From NCBI GenBank assembly GCA_964440915.1, contig CAYTTV010000058.1, forward strand, positions 1-19,932: a DNA stretch of 19,932 nt, in the 5' to 3' direction. Below are positions 1 through 6,356 of this stretch, one piece after another. This stretch comes from CAMPJM01 sp964440915. Lineage in GTDB: Bacteria; Bacteroidota; Bacteroidia; Cytophagales; Cyclobacteriaceae. Every line of letters begins with the position of its first letter. The first letter of the stretch is position 1. The notes below the pieces were generated by a model, which made no database searches, was not told the origin of the DNA, and was given only the letters and a program-made list of their open reading frames with translations. The translations under genes were made by a program, and so were the position numbers.

Positions 1-309
1 CTCATCCAACGTTGTCAAGTCTGGCATAAGCTGGGCGTTAATGGTTCGCTGTGACCCAACTGCCACCTCAAAGGTTTCATACCCTATAAAGGAGAATATC
101 AGCACAGCATCGCTACCCGAAACTCCCATGCTATAGTTCCCATCTATGTCGGAGATAGTGCCTGTCGTAGTACCTTTTACAAGGATATTCACGCCGGGAA
201 GTGGTTCTCCATTTGAATAATCAGTGACTTTACCGGAAACTTGCTGTTGGGCCATCGCTGCCGGTATCAGCCATACCCATAATAAGCATGCTAGTAATAG
301 TTTTTTCAT
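1..309 (-). CDS. SusC/RagA-like TonB-dependent outer-membrane receptor, N-terminal part (cut by window edge)
   Basis: The first 103 codons of a gene that continues beyond the left edge. The frame opens with MKKLLLACLLWVWL, a basic n-region and hydrophobic core ending in AMAQ, i.e. a signal peptide. Mature residues start with a CarboxypepD_reg-like domain: VSGKVTD, then LPGVNILVKGTTTGTISD, then FSFIGYE. This wording is typical of SusC/RagA receptors, which import oligosaccharides or peptides across the outer membrane with a SusD partner and TonB energy. Plug and barrel lie outside the window, so the substrate cannot be read. The HTCS gene lies directly upstream on the same strand, which is the standard arrangement at the edge of a polysaccharide utilisation locus. 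The family is a confident call. Assignment to SusC rather than another CarboxypepD_reg receptor rests on the N-terminal wording and the HTCS neighbour. Confidence 0.85.
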   Translation of the reverse strand, partial: MKKLLLACLLWVWLIPAAMAQQQVSGKVTDYSNGEPLPGVNILVKGTTTGTISDIDGNYSMGVSGSDAVLIFSFIGYETFEVAVGSQRTINAQLMPDLTTLDE

Positions 310-390
310 AAAGTTTAGATTTGGTTCTAATTAATTAATTTGGAATAATACAATTTTTGTTTAACAGCTATTCATGTTATAAAATAATTA

Positions 391-406
391 CTGAAAACGT
401 TTGCAG
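391..406 (-). promoter_or_regulatory. LacI/PurR-like near-palindrome at the susC promoter
   Basis: The plus strand reads CTGAAAACGTTTGCAG. The two 8-base arms pair at seven of eight positions around a central CG. The shape (AAACGTTT core, central CpG, flanking TGC/GCA) is that of LacI-family operators such as the PurR box. It abuts the TAnnTTTG box at 408-415, so it would cover the expected transcription start; a bound protein there would repress. The core AAACGTTTGCA recurs at 9094-9104, upstream of the other TonB receptor. No LacI-type gene is in the window, so the regulator is unknown. Confidence 0.5.
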
Positions 407-407
407 T

Positions 408-415
408 CAAATATA
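408..415 (-). promoter_or_regulatory. Candidate -7 box of the susC promoter
   Basis: On the minus strand this reads TATATTTG, a full match to the Bacteroidota -7 element TAnnTTTG. It predicts a start near 400 and an untranslated leader of about 90 bases before the susC ATG. I do not see a TTG at the usual -33 distance, which fits a promoter that depends on an activator. Confidence 0.5.
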
Positions 416-442
416 TGAGGTTGATCGATAAGAGAGAGGTAC

Positions 443-472
443 CAAATGTTTCTAATGGGTGAATCAAATGTT
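443..472 (-). promoter_or_regulatory. Direct repeat upstream of susC, candidate HTCS binding site
   Basis: CAAATGTT occurs at 443-450 and again at 465-472 on the plus strand (AACATTTG when read toward susC). The start-to-start distance is 22 bases, about two helical turns. AraC-type activators, including HTCS outputs, commonly bind direct repeats with this period. The proximal copy lies about 28 bases upstream of the TATATTTG box, close to where RNA polymerase would contact the -33 region. The repeats and spacing are visible; that the neighbouring HTCS binds here is inference. Confidence 0.45.
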
Positions 473-533
473 AACTCGTTATCAAAGCATGTCTTTATAT
501 CGCCTTGACCTAATAATTCTGCATCTTTGTGTG

Positions 534-3500
534 TTAAAGAAACTCCTTTTGCTTGGCCGCTGCATAAGCAGAAGGCAGCATATTGAATTCATTCCTGAAG
601 TATTTACTAAAGTATTTTCTATTATTAAATCCCACCTTGTAGGCTACCTCAGAAACTGTAAGCTGGCTCTTCTCAAGGAACTGCGCCGCTCTTTGCAATC
701 TTATGTTCCGAATAAATTCGACTGGGGACTTTCCTGTAAGTGCCACCAACTTCTTATATAGATGCACCCTGCTCATTCCTACTTCCTTGCTCAGGTCTTC
801 AACGGTAAAATCGGCATTGGAGAGATTATCCTCAACAATCTTTATGGCTTTTTGAATTAGCTTATCATCCATCGATACTATTTCCACTTTGCTGGTCTGT
901 ACACTTATTTTCTTTTCTAATACTTTTTGCAAAGCTTGACGCTGCTCTATAATATTTTCTATTCTTGTAAGCAGTATCTCAAAATTGAAGGGCTTTGTAA
1001 TATAATCATTGGCTCCAATTCGCAACCCCTTTAGTCTTTGTTCATCAGTAGCGTTAGCCGTAAGTAGCACCAAAGGAATATGTGAAGTTCTAGTATCTCC
1101 TTTTATTTTTTTACACAGCGTTATGCCATCCATTTCAGGCATCATCAAGTCGCTCACGATAAGATCGGGCATGTGGGACAAAGCTTTCTGCCAGCCCACC
1201 TGCCCATTTTGTGCCTCTATAATAGAAAAATGGGCACGCAGATTGTCTTTCAAATAAAACCTGAAATCGATATTGTCTTCTACCAAAAGCAATAAGGGAG
1301 CTTTCTCTAACCCAACAATAATATTCTCAGGGGCTTTCAGCACTTCCTTACGCTGAACCTCAGGCAACTCAATGCTTTTATTCTGCAAGGGTATTGCAAC
1401 TTCTTGAATCGGCAAGGTAACTATAAAGCAACTTCCTTTGCCAAGTTCACTCTCAACAGTGATCTCGCCTCCATGTATTTTGACAAACTCTTTGGTAATG
1501 GAAAGCCCGATGCCGCTACCTTGATTTACCATGCTGTCGGGGACATCATTTCTAAAAAATCGTTCGAATATTCTTTCTTGTTTATCCTTAGATAAACCAA
1601 TGCCGGTGTCACGTACCTTCACTTCTAAAATTTTGAGCCCTTCTGATGAAGAATCGCTATCAAAACATTCCACCTCAACACTGATCTTACCATTTTCTGG
1701 CGTAAACTTAAAGGCGTTGGACAATAAATTGAACATTATTTTCTCCAATTTATCCGTGTCAAATGAGGCATATAAGGCAGGAATCCCAGGCGCAAAAGAC
1801 AAAGCAATATTCTTCTTTTCTGAGAGATCAGAAAATGAAAGCACTGTTTCCTCTAGAAAGTTGACAATATTACCCTGGGATAGGTGCAAACGCATGCCTT
1901 CTACCTCCAATTTTCGGAAGTCTAATAGTTGATTCACAAGATTAAGTAACCTCTTGGCATTTCTGTGAATCATTTGATACTGATTGTAATGATCGGTATC
2001 ATTACCTTGTTTCAACAGTTTTTCTATTGGGGCCAAAATGAGGGAAAGTGGTGTTCGGAACTCATGACTCACATTCGTAAAAAAACGAATCTTCATCAGA
2101 TCAAGCTCATGCATTTTACGAGCATCCCGCCTTTCTTGCTCAATTTGAAAATTAAGTCTTTCTCTATTAATCAGAAACCGCCTCACAAAAAACAAAACTA
2201 CTATTATCAATATACCATATAGGAAATATGCTAGAGGCGTTTTCCAAAAAGGTGCTAAAACGGTGATGGCTAATTCAGCACCCTGCTCATTCCATACACC
2301 ATCATTATTGGCAGCAATTACCTTAAACTTATAAGTACCTGGATCGAGGTTGGTATAAGTAACCTTTCTTGCATTCTTATCCGCTGTCAGCCAATCTTTA
2401 TCAAAACCTTCAAGTTTGTATTTATAACTGTTTTTATCCGAATGCAGGAAGTTTAATGCAGCAAATTGGATTGAAAACACATTTTCATCATGCTTCAACG
2501 TGAGCGTTTCACTTTTCAGTACCGACTTGTCTAAAAGCACGCGTCCATTTATTTTCTCGCCTGGTGCCACGCTCTTGTTGAATAATTGAAAATCGGTAAA
2601 TACCACTTCGGGGGCTGCATCATTTCGACTTAAATCATTTGGATGAAATAGATTAATGCCCTTCGCTCCACCAAATACAAGCTCTCCACTGCTCAGCTTG
2701 CAGGCTGAATTACCATTGAAAGCCTTAGACTGCAACCCATCTTGCTCATCGTAATTCCTAAATGAAACAATAATATCCTCATCATTTGTAGCTTCCCTAT
2801 CTAATATAAGATTCGAAAGGCCATTGGAGGTACTTAGCCAAAGATGGCCATTGTCATCTTCTAAAACGGCAATAACAGTACTATTGGGCAGCCCATCCTC
2901 TTGTTTAATGTTAAAGAAAGTACTGTCTTTTTCACTGTATAGACTTAGTCCATCGGAGGTTCCGATCCATATCCTATCTTGATTATCGTTCAAAATATAA
3001 AGGATATCATTTGTGACCAAGCTTCGAGGGTCCTTCGGATCATGAGAAAAATAAGTCGATTCGCCTTTCTCCAAATTAATTACATCTACTCCATATCCAC
3101 CACCGATCCATATATTACCATGACGGTCTTCAGCAAATGCAGAAATATAATTGCAGTGAATGGGTATTTTGCTGTTGCCCTCAGGAAAATGACGGAACTC
3201 CTCCTTTTCTACATCAAAAAGCTCCACCCCTTTACTTAACGTACCAACCCATAAGTTCCCTTTAGAGTCTTCAAAAATCTCCCAGATACTATTGTCGGCC
3301 ACCGAATTTTTGTTATCAGGATCGTTTTTGTAAACAGTAAACTTATGCCCATCAAACTTATTCAAACCATCTAGATAGGTACCGATCCACAGGTTTTTCT
3401 GCTTATCCATGTACATGCTTACAATGATGTCACTGCTCAGACTGTTCTTGTCTTTCGGATCATGTTTATATTGAATATACTCCCCCGTTGCTCTATTCCA

Positions 3501-4709
3501 ATAAAGCAACCCATGACCATTTGTGCCGACCCATAGGTTTCCGTTTTCGTCTTCTACAAAAGCATTGATATCATCATAAGGAAGACTTCCCTTAATGGAT
3601 TTGTGATGTTTGAAATGAGGAAAACGCATGATATTCTCATGATAGTAGTTGACCCCATTTTTTACTGTCCCTACCCATACGATTCCCTCATTATCTTTAT
3701 ACATAGCATTGATGCTGTTGTGCGCAAGGCTCTTTGCCACTTCATCGTCATGCTGGATATATTGAACAGCAAAGGACTGTTTATCAATCATATTAATGCC
3801 GCCATGATCCATCCCTGCCCATATAATGCCTGGCCTGACTTCCACTAGTCCTCTGGCTAGGTCATGGTTCAATCCATAATGATGCGCCCCCTTGTAAAAA
3901 TAGTGGGTTTCCTTTTCATCTGGCATATACAGAAAAAGCCCGCGACTATCAAAAGGCAGGTAGATCCACACATCATCTTCGCTATCCACCAGTAAATCAT
4001 AAAACAGCTCGGATTTGAATTTATCATAGATCGTTCGATTCCGTTCTTCTACAAGCAATGTTTCTCCGTCAAGTCTTTCCAGGATTCCATTGCGATGGGC
4101 TACCCAAATATCCCCTTGTGCGTTGGGAGCAACAGCAGAAATATTATTGGTGCTCAATGAATATGTATCTGATGAAGCATGCTGGAGCGTAATAGAGGTT
4201 AAGGTGTTGGGATCATACTTGGTAATCCCATGACCGGTATTGATAAACCAAAAATTGCCTTCATGATCTTGGACAATATTTTCTATATCGACACTCGGAA
4301 GATTATATTTTTTCAAAAAGATTTCCCTGTTGCTAGAAAACTTTCCTGTGGCATGGCTATATATGCTATATCCATAATTGGTTTGAACCCATATATTCCT
4401 TTCTGGATCTTCAAACAACTTTAAGATGGTGTTGCCTACAATGGAAGCAGTGTCTTTAGAGTCATACTTGAATTCTCTTATTTCATAACCATCATAACGA
4501 TTAAGGCCGGACATCGTACCTATCCACAGAAACCCGTGGCTGTCCTTTAAAAAACATTTGATTTGGTTGTTAGACAAGCCATCATTCATGTCCAGTAGCG
4601 AAAACTTGTATTGATCGAGGCTGATGACAACCGCAAACAAAGGAAGTCTTGCCAAAACAACAAAAAGCATTAAAACAGGTAAGATCGTAAACTTCTTCGG
4701 CATCAGCAT
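534..4709 (-). CDS. Hybrid two-component system (HTCS) sensor/regulator with AraC-type output
   Basis: A one-protein signalling system that senses a glycan fragment in the periplasm and activates a nearby utilisation locus. Residues are counted from the upstream GTG at 4730; I prefer the ATG at codon 8 (or codon 10), because it begins a clean signal peptide (MPKKFTILPVLMLFVV). Domains in order: signal peptide; 14 two-component propeller repeats (WIGT/WVGT-like, roughly residues 65-690), enough for two seven-bladed propellers; Y_Y_Y domain (about 750-825); one membrane segment (about 832-851); HisKA with His889 in NVSHEFRTP; HATPase with NLLSNAFKF, DTGIG and GSGIGL; receiver domain with Asp1194 in IVSDLMMPEMDG and Lys1246; AraC-type helix-turn-helix (about 1300-1390). 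All signalling residues look intact. It is its own transcription unit and reads into the partial susC gene, its probable target. Confidence 0.95.
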   Translation of the reverse strand: MLMPKKFTILPVLMLFVVLARLPLFAVVISLDQYKFSLLDMNDGLSNNQIKCFLKDSHGFLWIGTMSGLNRYDGYEIREFKYDSKDTASIVGNTILKLFEDPERNIWVQTNYGYSIYSHATGKFSSNREIFLKKYNLPSVDIENIVQDHEGNFWFINTGHGITKYDPNTLTSITLQHASSDTYSLSTNNISAVAPNAQGDIWVAHRNGILERLDGETLLVEERNRTIYDKFKSELFYDLLVDSEDDVWIYLPFDSRGLFLYMPDEKETHYFYKGAHHYGLNHDLARGLVEVRPGIIWAGMDHGGINMIDKQSFAVQYIQHDDEVAKSLAHNSINAMYKDNEGIVWVGTVKNGVNYYHENIMRFPHFKHHKSIKGSLPYDDINAFVEDENGNLWVGTNGHGLLYWNRATGEYIQYKHDPKDKNSLSSDIIVSMYMDKQKNLWIGTYLDGLNKFDGHKFTVYKNDPDNKNSVADNSIWEIFEDSKGNLWVGTLSKGVELFDVEKEEFRHFPEGNSKIPIHCNYISAFAEDRHGNIWIGGGYGVDVINLEKGESTYFSHDPKDPRSLVTNDILYILNDNQDRIWIGTSDGLSLYSEKDSTFFNIKQEDGLPNSTVIAVLEDDNGHLWLSTSNGLSNLILDREATNDEDIIVSFRNYDEQDGLQSKAFNGNSACKLSSGELVFGGAKGINLFHPNDLSRNDAAPEVVFTDFQLFNKSVAPGEKINGRVLLDKSVLKSETLTLKHDENVFSIQFAALNFLHSDKNSYKYKLEGFDKDWLTADKNARKVTYTNLDPGTYKFKVIAANNDGVWNEQGAELAITVLAPFWKTPLAYFLYGILIIVVLFFVRRFLINRERLNFQIEQERRDARKMHELDLMKIRFFTNVSHEFRTPLSLILAPIEKLLKQGNDTDHYNQYQMIHRNAKRLLNLVNQLLDFRKLEVEGMRLHLSQGNIVNFLEETVLSFSDLSEKKNIALSFAPGIPALYASFDTDKLEKIMFNLLSNAFKFTPENGKISVEVECFDSDSSSEGLKILEVKVRDTGIGLSKDKQERIFERFFRNDVPDSMVNQGSGIGLSITKEFVKIHGGEITVESELGKGSCFIVTLPIQEVAIPLQNKSIELPEVQRKEVLKAPENIIVGLEKAPLLLLVEDNIDFRFYLKDNLRAHFSIIEAQNGQVGWQKALSHMPDLIVSDLMMPEMDGITLCKKIKGDTRTSHIPLVLLTANATDEQRLKGLRIGANDYITKPFNFEILLTRIENIIEQRQALQKVLEKKISVQTSKVEIVSMDDKLIQKAIKIVEDNLSNADFTVEDLSKEVGMSRVHLYKKLVALTGKSPVEFIRNIRLQRAAQFLEKSQLTVSEVAYKVGFNNRKYFSKYFRNEFNMLPSAYAAAKQKEFL

Positions 4710-4787
4710 AGGTATAAATTCTCCATACACACGGATTACAATTTACACTTTTAAGGGAAATATTAAAAGGTTTTGAAGCAGAATCGC

Positions 4788-4816
4788 CAAACATATAATA
4801 TGCTCCTGGCGTACAA
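4788..4816 (-). promoter_or_regulatory. Candidate promoter of the HTCS gene
   Basis: On the minus strand, TTG (4814-4816) is followed after 18 bases by TATGTTTG (4788-4795), which fits the Bacteroidota pattern TTG/TAnnTTTG. It predicts a start near 4781 and a leader of roughly 70 bases before the preferred ATG at 4709. It lies just past the hairpin that closes the upstream operon, so the HTCS can be transcribed separately. Confidence 0.5.
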
Positions 4817-4824
4817 GGAAAATT

Positions 4825-4869
4825 AAAGAAGGCATACATGAGCCACTCATAGTTATGTACACCTTCTTT
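4825..4869 (-). terminator. Long hairpin, likely terminator of the receptor/SGNH operon
   Basis: AAAGAAGG (4825-4832) pairs with CCTTCTTT (4862-4869). The pairing extends inward through two G-U pairs and ACAT/ATGT-like bases to about 15 pairs around a 15-base loop. Read on the minus strand, the stem is followed by AATTTTCC, a modest U-run. It begins only eight bases after the SGNH stop codon at 4877. Position and structure suit an intrinsic terminator; the short U-run makes this less than certain. Confidence 0.6.
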
Positions 4870-4876
4870 AACTTGG

Positions 4877-6334
4877 TTAGGGTGTTGGCAATCCTGTTCC
4901 AGCATAGGCCGCTATATTGATCTTTGGTACTTTCGCCCCAAATTTTTCATTAATAGCCTCTATGAATATGTTTGCCGTAAAAGCATAACCTCTAGTATTG
5001 GGGTGCACACCATCTTCAGAAAATGCCCCAAAGGGAGGCGCCAGCTCGGCGGTAAGCAATACACCATCTTGAAATGCCCCGCCAGCAGCCAATTGCTTAA
5101 AAGCGGTATTGATGTCCACTATTGCTACCCTATCGGCAGCAATTTCATTAACAATGTCTTCAATGGCGGCATTGAAAGCATTTATCCGCCCACTAATTTC
5201 ATCGAGTTCGTTTTTCGTTAGAATCAAGTTATCTGGAGCGGGAGATTGGCTGCCTACACCAGTAGGCAATACCGTGGCAGCAGTAAGTACTACCAGCTCT
5301 CCTTCTTCCATTTGCCTCATGCTGGGAATTTGAAAAGCGGATAAATCAGCCAAATCGTTATCTACTATTACAATAGGGTTGTCACCTACTTCAAACGAGA
5401 TTTTTGGACGAAGAGGATTAGGAATAACGCCTCCAGATAATGCTCCTGTATTATAAAGTTCTATCCCATGATTAAAATCCGCATATCCAGCATTCAGGGC
5501 ATCTACTTTTTCCTGATCCAAGGTGATGGCATTATAAGGAACAGTCGTGAAATAGGGAATGCCTGTTACATCAGGGATATTGGCCACAACGCCTTTGATG
5601 TTCGGGTCAGAAAGTAAAGTGCTCAAGGCCGCCGTATATTGCATTTTAAAAGCTGCCAGATTAGTGAATATCTCGCTACGTGTTGCACCACTCACGGCAT
5701 AACCCAATACATCATTATTGCCCAACCAAAAGGAAAAGAAAGTACCTTGGGCCGCTACGGCATCTCCGATAATGGTAGAACTTCCAGGGTTAGAAGCAAA
5801 TCGGGCATATAAGGGGTTATAAGCAGGATTTTCAGCAACTGCCGGACCGCCTGTTTGGGGAATCAATGCTTGTCCTAACAGTATGCCCGGTACACCGAAG
5901 TTGTTTAACTTTGATTTGTCTCCTTCGTAGGGTGTTGGAAGATCCCCTGAGGTAGTAGGAGTAGGAGCAGGAGGGTTTCCTGCCAAAATGAGTCTGCCTA
6001 AAACGACACCCTCAGGACTGGCGATAGCGGTATTAAAACCATGTACCGAATTGATATCTGGCTGATTGAACTCGCCTCCACCCACCGATTCAAATTGCTT
6101 TGCCAGCATGGCGGCCAAAGAGTTTTGTTGCCCTGCCGTAAACAAAGCACCAGCTTGAAAGCCAGCAGTAAGGGAATTGCCCACCGCCACATATTTTGTA
6201 AAATCTGCACTTCCTTTATCAGGAGTTTCCGTTGCGGGTGGTGTTTGCGGTAAAGGTTGTAGTGCAATATTTTCCTGTTCGCAAGACCAAAACACCAAAG
6301 TAAGGGATAATATATATATGCTAAGTTTTTTCAT
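4877..6334 (-). CDS. SGNH/GDSL-family hydrolase, outer-membrane lipoprotein
   Basis: Probably an esterase or deacylase anchored by lipid in the envelope. I start at the ATG at 6334, which gives MKKLSIYILSLTLVFWSC, a type II signal peptide with the lipidated Cys at codon 18; an ATG four codons earlier is less likely. Counting from that earlier ATG, the SGNH blocks are: nucleophile Ser58 in VAVGNSLTAGF; block II Gly near 151 (NNFGVPG); Asn211 in FWLGNND; and Asp445 with His448 in DGVHPNT. The catalytic set therefore looks complete. At about 485 residues it is long for the fold, with roughly 230 residues between blocks III and V, and it carries Pro/Thr-rich stretches after the Cys and near residue 127. 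It follows the TonB receptor by 22 bases and is surely cotranscribed, suggesting that it trims acyl groups from what the receptor imports. The substrate is unknown. Confidence 0.88.
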   Translation of the reverse strand: MKKLSIYILSLTLVFWSCEQENIALQPLPQTPPATETPDKGSADFTKYVAVGNSLTAGFQAGALFTAGQQNSLAAMLAKQFESVGGGEFNQPDINSVHGFNTAIASPEGVVLGRLILAGNPPAPTPTTSGDLPTPYEGDKSKLNNFGVPGILLGQALIPQTGGPAVAENPAYNPLYARFASNPGSSTIIGDAVAAQGTFFSFWLGNNDVLGYAVSGATRSEIFTNLAAFKMQYTAALSTLLSDPNIKGVVANIPDVTGIPYFTTVPYNAITLDQEKVDALNAGYADFNHGIELYNTGALSGGVIPNPLRPKISFEVGDNPIVIVDNDLADLSAFQIPSMRQMEEGELVVLTAATVLPTGVGSQSPAPDNLILTKNELDEISGRINAFNAAIEDIVNEIAADRVAIVDINTAFKQLAAGGAFQDGVLLTAELAPPFGAFSEDGVHPNTRGYAFTANIFIEAINEKFGAKVPKINIAAYAGTGLPTP

Positions 6335-6356
6335 ATCGATAAGCATTTAGCCTGAT

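Noticed and set aside
459..761. 100-codon plus-strand frame across the HTCS 3' end and the susC upstream region
   Set aside because: Most of it is antisense to the AraC-type domain of the HTCS, and it has no family resemblance.
4582..4905. 107-codon minus-strand frame spanning the gap between the SGNH gene and the HTCS
   Set aside because: It overlaps both flanking genes in another frame and runs through the proposed terminator and promoter; Cys/Tyr-rich with no protein-like pattern.
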